From an uncultured Kineosporia sp. (GTDB lineage: Bacteria; Actinomycetota; Actinomycetes; Actinomycetales; Kineosporiaceae): a stretch of 39,106 nucleotides of DNA. Location of the stretch: contig CALMAR010000380.1 in assembly GCA_937859855.1 (NCBI GenBank), positions 1 to 39,106 of the forward strand, in the 5' to 3' direction. Below the pieces are notes generated by a model, which did no database searches, was not told the origin of the DNA, and saw only the letters and a list, made by a program, of their open reading frames with translations. Both the position numbers and the translations under genes were made by a program. Shown piece after piece: positions 15,820 through 23,723 of the stretch (positions are counted from its first letter, which is position 1; the number at the start of each line of letters is the position of its first letter).

Positions 15820-18185
15820 ACGGTCGTTCGGCCTTCAGCGTCGAACCCTGGTGCATCCGGGAAACCGAGCTGAACATCGGTGACCTCGGTTCCACCGAGT
15901 CGGTGTTCGCGCTGTCCAACGGGCACATCGGAATCCGGGGCAACCTCGACGAGGGCGAGCCGCACGGACTGCCCGGCACTTACTTGAACTCGGTGTACGA
16001 GCGCCGTCCGCTGCCCTACGCCGAGGCCGGATACGGGTATCCGGAGTCTGGCCAGACGGTGATCAACATCACCAACGGCAAGTTGATCCGGCTGCTGGTG
16101 GATGACGAGCCGTTCGACCTGCGCTACGGCCATCTGATCGATCACGAGCGGTTGCTGGACCTGCGCGCGGGCACCCTGCGGCGTCAGGTGGAGTGGCGCT
16201 CGCCGGCCGACCGCACCGTCCGGGTCACCTCGACCAGGCTGGTGTCGTTCACCCACCGCTCGGTGATGGCGATCGCCTACGAGGTGGAACCGGTCGACGG
16301 GCCGGCCCGCGTGGTCCTGCAGTCCGAGCTGGTGGCCAACGAGCAGCTACCCGAGTCCGGCAGCGACGACCCGCGGGTGGCGGCCGCGATGCACAACCCG
16401 CTGGAGGCGCTGGAGCACGACTGCAACTCCAACCGCATCGTGCTGATCCACCAAACCCGGCGCAGTGGACGAAGAGTCGCGGCGGCCGCGGAACACGTGA
16501 TCGACGTGCCGCACGGCGTCAAGGTCACCACCGACTGGGGCATCCGGCCGGACTGGGGCCGGATGACGGTCACCGCCACCCTGAAGCCGGGCCAGAAGCT
16601 GCGGCTGATCAAGTTCGTCAGCTACGGATGGTCGTCCCAGCGGTCGGTGCCGGCGTTGCGTGATCAGGTCGCGGCCGGGCTGACCGGAGCCATGCACACC
16701 GGCTGGGACGCACTGCTGAGTGAACAGCGCCAATACCTCGACGAGTTCTGGGCGCAGGCGGACGTCGAATTGGACGGGGATGCCGAGCTGCAGCAGGCGG
16801 TGCGGTTCGCCCTGTTCCACGTGCTGCAGGCCGGCGCCCGGGCCGAAGAACGCCCGATTCCAGCCAAAGGGCTGACCGGGCCCGGCTACGACGGACACTG
16901 CTTCTGGGACACCGAGACGTTCGTGCTGCCGGTGCTGATCCACACCGCGCCGGAAGCCGCCGCGGACGCCTTGCGCTGGCGGCAGAGCACACTGCCCAAG
17001 GCCCGGGAGCGGGCGGCGACCTTGCGGCTGAAGGGTGCCGCGTTCCCGTGGCGGACCATCAACGGGGACGAGTGCTCCGGGTACTGGCCAGCCGGGACGG
17101 CGGCGTTCCACATCAACGCCGACATCGCCGACGCCGTGATCCGCTATCACGGAGCGACCAAGGACGAGCGCTTCGATCGTGAGGTTGGACTGGAACTGCT
17201 GGTCGAAACCGCCCGGCTCTGGCAGTCGCTGGGTCACTACGACCGGGACGGCTGGTTCCGGATCGACGGCGTGACCGGGCCGGACGAATACAGCGCGATC
17301 ATGGACAACAACGTCTACACCAACCTGATGGCGCAACGGAACCTGCGCGCGGCGGCGGCCTGCTCGCGGCTGTACCCCGAACAGGCCGAGGCCCAGGGAG
17401 TCACCGACGACGAGGTGACGGCGTGGCGGCAGTGTGCCGAGGCCATGTTCATCCCGTTCGACCAGACGCTCGGCGTGCACCCCCAGTCCGAGGGATTCAC
17501 CACTCATGCGGTGCTGGACTTCGACTCGCTCGAGGACAAGGACTATCCGCTGCTGCTGACCACGCCGTACTTCCAGCTGTACCGGACCCAGGTGGTCAAG
17601 CAGGCCGACCTGGTGCTGGCCATGCAACTGCGTGGCGACGCCTTCACCCCGGAACAGAAGGCCGCCAACTTCGACTACTACGAACGGCTCACGGTGCGCG
17701 ACTCGTCCCTCTCCGCCTGTACCCAGTCGGTGATGGCAGCCGAAGTCGGGCACCTGGACCTGGCCTATGACTACGCGATCGAGAACGCCCTCACCGACCT
17801 GCACGATCTGCATGGGAACACCTCGAACGGCCTGCACATCGCCTCACTGGCCGGAACCTGGATGACCCTGGTGGCCGGATTCGGCGGGATGCGGGATCAC
17901 GCCGGCATTCTCAGCTTCGCTCCCCGCCTTCCGGCTGGGCTGACCCGGCTGGCCTTCACGATCACCCACCGTGGTGAGCGGCTGCGAGTGGAGACCGACG
18001 GGCGCCAAGCCGTCTACACGCTGACCGACAACGGCAGCACGATGGACCTGATGCATCACGCCGAGCGGGTCACTTTGACCAGCGGTGAGCCGCTGACCCT
18101 GCCGGTGCCGATACTGCCGAGCCGTCCCCGCCCGGTTCAGCCGAAGGGCCGCGAGCCGCACCGGATGCTCTTCGACCAGGCCTGA
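15816..18185 (+). CDS. Glycoside hydrolase family 65 disaccharide phosphorylase
   Basis: The 789-residue protein covers the full GH65 fold: an N-terminal beta-sandwich (residues ~1-270, including ESVFALSNGHIGIRGNLDEG), an (alpha/alpha)6 catalytic barrel, and a small C-terminal beta domain. The general acid is Glu491 in GVTGPDEYS; the phosphate-side motif is TQVVKQADLVLAM, and KGLTGPGYDGHCFWDTE lines the active site. Family members phosphorolyse maltose, trehalose, kojibiose or nigerose with inversion to give beta-glucose 1-phosphate, which fits the coupled beta-phosphoglucomutase upstream. Which disaccharide is used cannot be decided here. The end of the gene is followed within ~25 bp by the deoA relic. 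Confidence 0.92.
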   Translation: MNGRSAFSVEPWCIRETELNIGDLGSTESVFALSNGHIGIRGNLDEGEPHGLPGTYLNSVYERRPLPYAEAGYGYPESGQTVINITNGKLIRLLVDDEPFDLRYGHLIDHERLLDLRAGTLRRQVEWRSPADRTVRVTSTRLVSFTHRSVMAIAYEVEPVDGPARVVLQSELVANEQLPESGSDDPRVAAAMHNPLEALEHDCNSNRIVLIHQTRRSGRRVAAAAEHVIDVPHGVKVTTDWGIRPDWGRMTVTATLKPGQKLRLIKFVSYGWSSQRSVPALRDQVAAGLTGAMHTGWDALLSEQRQYLDEFWAQADVELDGDAELQQAVRFALFHVLQAGARAEERPIPAKGLTGPGYDGHCFWDTETFVLPVLIHTAPEAAADALRWRQSTLPKARERAATLRLKGAAFPWRTINGDECSGYWPAGTAAFHINADIADAVIRYHGATKDERFDREVGLELLVETARLWQSLGHYDRDGWFRIDGVTGPDEYSAIMDNNVYTNLMAQRNLRAAAACSRLYPEQAEAQGVTDDEVTAWRQCAEAMFIPFDQTLGVHPQSEGFTTHAVLDFDSLEDKDYPLLLTTPYFQLYRTQVVKQADLVLAMQLRGDAFTPEQKAANFDYYERLTVRDSSLSACTQSVMAAEVGHLDLAYDYAIENALTDLHDLHGNTSNGLHIASLAGTWMTLVAGFGGMRDHAGILSFAPRLPAGLTRLAFTITHRGERLRVETDGRQAVYTLTDNGSTMDLMHHAERVTLTSGEPLTLPVPILPSRPRPVQPKGREPHRMLFDQA

Positions 18186-18205
18186 CTGCCACCGTCCTCT
18201 GGGGC

Positions 18206-18300
18206 CATGATGCGGTCGAGGACGAGCGGCGGGCCGGCCTGGAGCCGCCCGGGACGATCAGGAAGCCGCCGTCCATTGCGCCGGCCGTGGGACCGAATGC
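18206..18300 (-). pseudogene. Decayed copy of the deoA 3' end
   Basis: This stretch aligns to 20980-21075 inside the intact deoA at roughly 80% identity. Read on the minus strand it encodes FGPTAGAMDGGFLIVPGGSR followed by P, against FGPAIAALDGGYLIAPGGSRP in deoA. Four bases (TCAG) are then missing, which shifts the frame; after the shift it reads PPLVLDRIMA against PPLVIDRISA. It has no start, no matching stop and lacks the first ~390 codons. The similarity stops sharply near 18300, next to the lower-GC hydrolase gene. It marks the left edge of an insertion whose right edge is the intact deoA end. Confidence 0.85.
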
Positions 18301-18389
18301 GACAGATGAGTTGACTCGGCACATGGACGGAATGCCGTTTAAGGCTGAGCAGCGCAAAAGGATCAGCAAGAAGCCATGGTTGCTCGGCC

Positions 18390-18449
18390 GACTGAGCCAC
18401 TTCAGTCTCAGCTAAACGGCTGAGATCGAGAAGCCCGATGAACGGGCTT
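18390..18449 (+). other. Three tandem stem-loops before the membrane hydrolase gene
   Basis: GACTGA/TCAGTC (about 18390-18407), TCTCAGC/GCTGAGA (18406-18425) and AAGCCCG/CGGGCTT (18431-18437 with 18443-18449) are perfect inverted repeats with 5-6 nt loops. The last is followed by a short T run and resembles a weak rho-independent terminator. The first two share a base and compete. The rest of 18301-18530 holds no gene that I can support. Confidence 0.5.
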
Positions 18450-18530
18450 TGGCATTATGCCTTTGCGACGCGATGACGGTTTGTACTCTCCACGTCAGCA
18501 AAGGAACTGCAAACGGCTTGGGGTTCGAGG

Positions 18531-20921
18531 ATGTCATTAGATCAATCTGCCGATGAGAGGGTCACTGCGGCTGCAGGCGACCCGCGAGACAAAGATGCAA
18601 GTATCGGGATTCTCATGGTCCACGGAATAGGGCAGCAACCGTATGGGTCCACGTTGGCGACTGGGACAGACGCCATCGTCAGATGGCTACAAGGGAGGTT
18701 CGGAGACAACCAAGCCGAAGGAGAGACTGATATCTTCAATGCGAGCGGGGCCCTGCGCGCCAGTAAGTCATCGCAGGCGAGAAACCGACGAGTCCTCCTC
18801 GATTCCGCGCGACTCCAGCAGTCGGAGTTAGAGCCGGGAGATCCTGCTCACGCTTACATGCGATTTACGTCAGGCATACCAGCCGAGGACGAAATTTGGC
18901 TCATCGTCGAGTCTTGGTGGGCGGATAGCTTCGCGCGGCCTTCCTACGGCCGTATGGTTCGCTGGACCATTCGATCCGCTATCGCTACCGTGAGCGGCGA
19001 AGTTGCCGAGTTGTACGAACGACTGATTTACGCTGCCAAGTCTCGGCGTGCTTGGCATTCTATACAGGCCATGCTCGGGCTTTATCTCTACACATTTATT
19101 CTTACTCCAGCATTGCTCTTAGTGGTGGTACTCAGTATAGCGGCGTTTATTCCGTGGATCAGACCCTTGGCCGTGCGCGCGCAGGCCGCTCTGACCGGAA
19201 GCGTTGGTGACAGTTACGCCCTTGTCCGAAGCCCGGCAACGCGCGCGGCAATCGTCAGCAAGACCAAACAAGACCTTGAGTGGCTTTGTCGGCACAATCC
19301 TTCAAAAGTACTTGTCATTGCCCACAGTCAAGGAGCTGAGGTAGCTCGCCAAGCATTGATGGAATCGCCTCACCTCGCCGGACGCTCGCTTCGTCTCATA
19401 ACTTATGGATCGGGAATTCGCAAGTTAACGCTTTTGCAAAAGCTTCGCTCCGGTGGTCAAGAAATCCCAAATATTCGAGTGGGTGTGGTCTCGAGTTTCA
19501 TCGCGCTCGCTAGCATCGCGGGAGTGGTTCTCTCCATTCTCTTCCTCGCGCGGCTACCCATTGTCAGTGACCTCAGAGATCTGCCCCTCCTCCCTAAGAT
19601 CGGAGTCTTTCTGGCCATTTTGGGGCTTGCGGCGACACCGCTCCTTTTTCCCCGCGCATTTCGCGACAGGTTACGCCTACAGGAAAATGGACTTGAATAC
19701 TCAGCGCCAGCCGATGCACCAAAAGCTAGTACCTGGCTACAGGTTCGATTTCTACTTACTTTTAGTATCGCAATTCTTGTTGCGGTCGGATTTTGCATTT
19801 ATGACTTCACCCAGGGATACAGCGACCTCAATGACGCGAACCCGGATCATTTGCGTGGAGCGGTCCCGTTCTTCTTAGTTGGCTTATTGCTTGCAGTGTA
19901 CGTGGGTTCAATCGTGGCAGCCGCCGTAGATCAGATCAATACTTTTTATGTCGGGACCCCGAACCGAGAATTGCTGACCGACTTTGCTTGGTGGGATATA
20001 CTTGCCAGTTCGGATCCCGTGGCGTCCGCCGGTCTCAAGACCCGAAGTCCGGAGGAGCCGAAAACGTACGTCATTCACAATCTGCGATCGATTCTCTTTG
20101 ATCACACGCGATATTGGCAGAATTGGAGCGAGTTTACCCCACGAGTGCTTCAGTTCATGCACGACCTCAGCGAGTGGGAGGGCCGCGACGTCCTCCGGAT
20201 CCCCCAATCATGGTTGGCACATGAAGCGGCAGTGCGGGCTCGGCTGACGACGACCCTTGTCGTACTTCGTATCGAGGCGGTCCTGCTAGGCACCCTGCTT
20301 ATCCTTGAACCGCCCGAGTTTTTCAAGTCTACGGAACGCGCGATCCTGCAGATGGTTCAGGCAATTTCGATCCGAGAATGGCCCGACCCCTCGAGTCCTT
20401 CGGCTCAGCATGTCGTCGGTGCGTTACTTGTCATCATTCTCTCCGTGATTCCCTACTGGGGGGCGCTGTTTTTTTGGCGAGCATCACAGCGCCGGCGCCG
20501 AGCGAGTGCGATCGACTTACTTCGTCTCTTCGACGAAGCAACCGAAATTCTCAAGAAAGAGGCGAGTCAGGGTCTGCCGTTCGATTTTGATAAAACAATG
20601 ATCACTCGCGTGGTAGCTCGTAAACAGGAGGGTATTGTGCTCTTGACCACCACTCACCTGTACTTATTTCCTTTGCTTTCGCACCGAAAGATCACCGAGG
20701 CGGTGAGCGTTGCCCTAAGCGATATCACTAGCACACGCGTAGGGCTCGGTGCTGTCCGCATCATTTTGGCCAACGAACACTTGCACGTTCGTCCAATTGA
20801 TTTCATGTCGCGCAGGACCTTGCGTGCTTACATCGAGGATGCCCGAGAAGCCCTTCAGACCGCCTCATCCGCGCATGCCGCCGAGCCCGGGAAACCTGCC
20901 AGTCATGATGCGAGCGATTAG
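18531..20921 (+). CDS. Polytopic membrane alpha/beta-hydrolase with C-terminal PH/GRAM-like domain
   Basis: A 796-residue protein of unknown function. The N-terminus has the oxyanion loop motif ILMVHGIGQQ (His31) and a nucleophile elbow VIAHSQGAEVA (Ser266). Candidate remaining triad members are Asp495 in ASSDPV and His525 in FDHTRYW. Hydrophobic segments at about 183-208, 318-340, 357-373, 407-424 and 444-466 lie partly between Ser266 and Asp495, and two more near 575-595 and 630-652. Residues ~690-780 (TRVVARKQEGIVLLTTTHLYLF and following strands) resemble a bacterial PH or GRAM domain. A lipid-directed hydrolase at the membrane is an inference. Base composition is clearly lower in GC than its neighbours, with many AT-ending codons, suggesting transfer. 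ATG 18531 has a GGGG sequence ~7 nt upstream. Confidence 0.8.
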   Translation: MSLDQSADERVTAAAGDPRDKDASIGILMVHGIGQQPYGSTLATGTDAIVRWLQGRFGDNQAEGETDIFNASGALRASKSSQARNRRVLLDSARLQQSELEPGDPAHAYMRFTSGIPAEDEIWLIVESWWADSFARPSYGRMVRWTIRSAIATVSGEVAELYERLIYAAKSRRAWHSIQAMLGLYLYTFILTPALLLVVVLSIAAFIPWIRPLAVRAQAALTGSVGDSYALVRSPATRAAIVSKTKQDLEWLCRHNPSKVLVIAHSQGAEVARQALMESPHLAGRSLRLITYGSGIRKLTLLQKLRSGGQEIPNIRVGVVSSFIALASIAGVVLSILFLARLPIVSDLRDLPLLPKIGVFLAILGLAATPLLFPRAFRDRLRLQENGLEYSAPADAPKASTWLQVRFLLTFSIAILVAVGFCIYDFTQGYSDLNDANPDHLRGAVPFFLVGLLLAVYVGSIVAAAVDQINTFYVGTPNRELLTDFAWWDILASSDPVASAGLKTRSPEEPKTYVIHNLRSILFDHTRYWQNWSEFTPRVLQFMHDLSEWEGRDVLRIPQSWLAHEAAVRARLTTTLVVLRIEAVLLGTLLILEPPEFFKSTERAILQMVQAISIREWPDPSSPSAQHVVGALLVIILSVIPYWGALFFWRASQRRRRASAIDLLRLFDEATEILKKEASQGLPFDFDKTMITRVVARKQEGIVLLTTTHLYLFPLLSHRKITEAVSVALSDITSTRVGLGAVRIILANEHLHVRPIDFMSRRTLRAYIEDAREALQTASSAHAAEPGKPASHDASD

Positions 20922-20968
20922 GACGCCACGATGGATTGCGTTCCTACATCACCGCGGTCAGGCCCCGC

Positions 20969-22261
20969 TCATCGAGCGCTGATCCGGTCGATGACGAGCG
21001 GCGGGCTGACCGGCCTGGAGCCGCCCGGGGCGATCAGGTACCCGCCGTCCAGCGCGGCGATCGCGGGGCCGAACCGCTCCGGCGTGTCCGTGTGCAGGGT
21101 GAACAACGGCTGACCGGCCACCACCGGTGCCCCCGGCTTGGCGTGCAGCTCCACTCCGGCGCCGGCCTGCACCGGGTCCTCCTTGCGGCTGCGCCCGGCG
21201 CCCAGGCGCCAGGCGGCCACTCCCACCGCCTTCGCATCGAGCTGGACCAGCACTCCGCTGGCCGGCGCCAGGACCTGGTGTGTCTCCCGGGCCACGGGCA
21301 GCCCGGCATCCGGGTCACCGTCCTGAGCGGCGATCATCGCTCGCCAGACATCCATCGCCCGGCCGTCCTTCAGCGCCCGCTCCGGATCGGCCGCGACCCC
21401 GGCCAGCTCGAGCATCTCCCCGGCCAGCGCGAGCACGAGCTCGATCACGTCCGGCGGGCCGCCCCCGGCCAGCACCTCCAGCGCCTCCCGGACCTCCAGC
21501 GCATTGCCCGCCGTGAGCCCGAGCGGGGTGTCCATGCCGGTCAGCAGGGCCACGGTGCGCACACCCGCCCCGCAGCCGAGATCGACCATGGTCCGGGCCA
21601 GCTCGCGAGCGGCGTCCACCGTCTGCATGAACGCCCCGGAGCCGACCTTGACGTCGAGCACCAGCGACGACGTCCCTTCGGCGATCTTCTTGCTCATGAT
21701 CGAGCTGGCGATCAACGGGATGGACTCGACCGTGGCCGTCACGTCCCGCAATGCGTAGAGCCGCTGGTCGGCCGGAACCAGGCCGGGACCGGCCGCGCAG
21801 ATCACGGCTCCGATCTGAGCCAGCTGCCGGTACATCTGGTCACCGCTCAGATCAGCCCGCCAGCCGGGGATGGCGGACAGCTTGTCCAGGGTGCCGCCGG
21901 TGTGCCCGAGCCCCCGGCCGGATAACTGCGGGACCATCGCCCCGCAGGCAGCCACCAGCGGCGTCAGCACCAGCGTGATCTTGTCACCGACCCCGCCGGT
22001 GGAATGTTTGTCGGTGGACGGCCGCTCCAGGCCGGTGAAGTCGAGCCGATCACCGGACGCGATCATCGCGGCGGTCCAGCGCTGGATCTCGTTGCGTCGC
22101 ATGCCATTCAGCAGGATGGCCATCAGCAGGGCCGACATCTGCTCATCGGCGATCCGGCCAGCGGTGAAAGCCCCGACCACCCAGTCGATCTGGGCGTCGC
22201 TCAGCTCGCGCCGGTCTCGCTTGGCCGCTATCACCTCAGTGGCGGCGAAAGCTTCACTCAC
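20969..22261 (-). CDS. deoA: Thymidine/pyrimidine-nucleoside phosphorylase
   Basis: The 430-residue enzyme phosphorolyses thymidine, deoxyuridine or uridine to base and (deoxy)ribose 1-phosphate. The signature is DKHSTGGVGDK at residues 84-94 (phosphate-binding Lys85 and Ser87), followed by SGRGLGHTGGTLDKL, the catalytic-base region IASSIMSKKIAEG, KVGSGAFM, and the C-terminal alpha/beta domain ending in DGGYLIAPGGSRP. GTG 22261 overlaps the cdd stop as GTGA, so the two are translationally coupled. Add and deoA are near neighbours in mycobacteria; here 12.8 kb of unrelated genes separate them. A degraded second copy of its last ~30 codons lies at 18206-18300. Confidence 0.94.
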   Translation of the reverse strand: MSEAFAATEVIAAKRDRRELSDAQIDWVVGAFTAGRIADEQMSALLMAILLNGMRRNEIQRWTAAMIASGDRLDFTGLERPSTDKHSTGGVGDKITLVLTPLVAACGAMVPQLSGRGLGHTGGTLDKLSAIPGWRADLSGDQMYRQLAQIGAVICAAGPGLVPADQRLYALRDVTATVESIPLIASSIMSKKIAEGTSSLVLDVKVGSGAFMQTVDAARELARTMVDLGCGAGVRTVALLTGMDTPLGLTAGNALEVREALEVLAGGGPPDVIELVLALAGEMLELAGVAADPERALKDGRAMDVWRAMIAAQDGDPDAGLPVARETHQVLAPASGVLVQLDAKAVGVAAWRLGAGRSRKEDPVQAGAGVELHAKPGAPVVAGQPLFTLHTDTPERFGPAIAALDGGYLIAPGGSRPVSPPLVIDRISAR

Positions 22262-22659
22262 TCCGGCGCGCGGAGCAGGTCGCCCGGCCCGAAGGCGCTT
22301 GGAAGCAGATCACCCAAGGTGTTTACGCCGGAAGCTGTCTGGAGCAGCAGCTCCGGGCCGCCGAACTCGTACAGCAGTTGCCGGCAGCGGCCGCAAGGGG
22401 AAAGCAGATCGTCGTCCGGCCCGATGCAGACGAAGGCCAGCAAGCGGCCGCCGCCGCCCGCCTGCAGTGAACTGACCAGTCCGCACTCGGCGCACAACGA
22501 CAGTCCGTACGAGGCGTTCTCCACGTTGCAGCCACTGACGATGCGCCCGTCGTCCACCAGCGCGGCGGCACCGACGGGGAAGTGCGAGTACGGGACATAG
22601 GCGTGCTGCTTGATCATCTGGGCAGCCGAGCGCAACGCAGCCCAGTCCGGTTCGGTCAC
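22258..22659 (-). CDS. cdd: Cytidine deaminase
   Basis: A 133-residue homotetrameric-type cytidine deaminase converting cytidine and deoxycytidine to uridine and deoxyuridine. Substrate-binding NVEN is at residues 45-48, the catalytic and zinc motif CAE at 56-58 and the second zinc motif PCGRC at 88-92; all three cysteine ligands are present. YVPYSHFPVGAA near the N-terminus is typical. The uridine produced feeds the coupled deoA product. GTG 22659 is the start, and the BMP-lipoprotein gene ends 23 bp upstream on the same strand. Confidence 0.95.
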   Translation of the reverse strand: MTEPDWAALRSAAQMIKQHAYVPYSHFPVGAAALVDDGRIVSGCNVENASYGLSLCAECGLVSSLQAGGGGRLLAFVCIGPDDDLLSPCGRCRQLLYEFGGPELLLQTASGVNTLGDLLPSAFGPGDLLRAPE

Positions 22660-22682
22660 GACCCCATTCTGGCCGGCCGGGC

Positions 22683-23714
22683 TCAGTGCCCCACCCTGAC
22701 CGCTCCGCTGACCAGCTCCTGTTCGAACTTGTCGGCCAGCGCCTGGTACGGCTGGACCGCCGGATTCGAGGTGGCGTAGCTGACCCCGCCGTCCTTGACG
22801 TCGAAAGTCTGGGCTCCTGCCAGCATCTGGCCGTCCACGGCAGACTTGATCATGGCGTAGACGGCGACGTCCACCTGTTTGACCACTGACGTGAGGATGG
22901 CCGGTTTCTGGGCCGCCGCCGCGGTCAGATACTGATCGCTGTCCATTCCGATGGCCAGCTTCCGCTTTCCGGCCGCGGCCTGGAAGACCCCCGGATTGGA
23001 GTTGAACGCGACGGCGTAGAGGACGTCGTCACCGGCGCCGATCATGCCGTTGGCCACTGATCGGGCCCGGCTGGGGTCGTCGAATCCGCTGGGGTCGGGG
23101 CTGACGTACGTCCGGGTGACCTTGACGGCCGGCCTGGCCGCCCTGGCCCCCTGTTCGAACCCAGCCGCGATCGCCTCCAGCGCCGGGCCAGGACTGCCGC
23201 CGATGAAGCCGACGCGCCGGGTCCGGGACGCCTGTGCGGCGATGGTGCCGGCCAGGAACGCGCCTTCCCGTTCGTCGAAAACCAGGGCGGTGACGTTCTT
23301 CTGGTTCAGCGCCGAACTGTCGACGAAGGCGAACCGGGTGCCCGGAAACTCCTTCGCCACCTTGGCCAGGGCGTAGGTGTAAATGGTGCCGACCACGATG
23401 ACGGGGTTGTAGCCGGCTGAGGCCAGCTGCCGCAGCCGGTCCTGCCGGACCGAGTCGGTCTCTCCGGTCTCCGCCTGCAGATCCTTGGACTGGACGCCGA
23501 AATCGGTGCTGGCCTTCCGCACCGCGCGCAGCGCGGCGTCACTGAAGAATGGATTGGCCCGGTTGGTGGACAGCCCGACCCGGACGCTGGACGCCGGCGG
23601 CGTCTGCGTCGCGGCCGGTTTAGCAGGAATGGCCACCTTCTCCGGGCTGCTGCCCCCGCAGGCCGCCAGCGCGAGCACCAGGTTCAGCGCCAGCAGCCAG
23701 CCGAACCTGCGCAC
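22683..23714 (-). CDS. BMP-family substrate-binding lipoprotein (nucleoside-binding candidate)
   Basis: The 343-residue protein starts with a lipoprotein signal peptide (MRRFGWLLALNLVLALAAC, lipobox LAAC, lipidated Cys19). The mature part has the BMP/PnrA fold marks: VGLSTNRANPFFSDAALRAV, GYNPVIVVGTIYTYALAKVA, FAFVDSSALNQKNVTALVFD, EGAFLAGTIAAQAS and VGFIGGSPGPALEAIAAGFE. Family members bind purine or pyrimidine nucleosides for ABC import, which fits the cdd-deoA neighbours. In many actinomycetes an ATPase and two permease genes stand between such a gene and cdd; here only 23 bp do. The start is GTG 23714, with a GGGGTAGG ribosome binding site. Confidence 0.88.
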   Translation of the reverse strand: MRRFGWLLALNLVLALAACGGSSPEKVAIPAKPAATQTPPASSVRVGLSTNRANPFFSDAALRAVRKASTDFGVQSKDLQAETGETDSVRQDRLRQLASAGYNPVIVVGTIYTYALAKVAKEFPGTRFAFVDSSALNQKNVTALVFDEREGAFLAGTIAAQASRTRRVGFIGGSPGPALEAIAAGFEQGARAARPAVKVTRTYVSPDPSGFDDPSRARSVANGMIGAGDDVLYAVAFNSNPGVFQAAAGKRKLAIGMDSDQYLTAAAAQKPAILTSVVKQVDVAVYAMIKSAVDGQMLAGAQTFDVKDGGVSYATSNPAVQPYQALADKFEQELVSGAVRVGH

Positions 23715-23723
23715 GCCTACCCC

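Noticed and set aside
16347..17837. Long open frame antisense to GH65
   Set aside because: GH65 is confirmed by active-site motifs on the plus strand; the antisense product has no recognisable features.
18522..18528. GGTTCGA sequence resembling a tRNA T-loop at the island edge
   Set aside because: No acceptor stem, anticodon arm or D arm can be built around it, so there is no tRNA or tRNA remnant to act as an attachment site.
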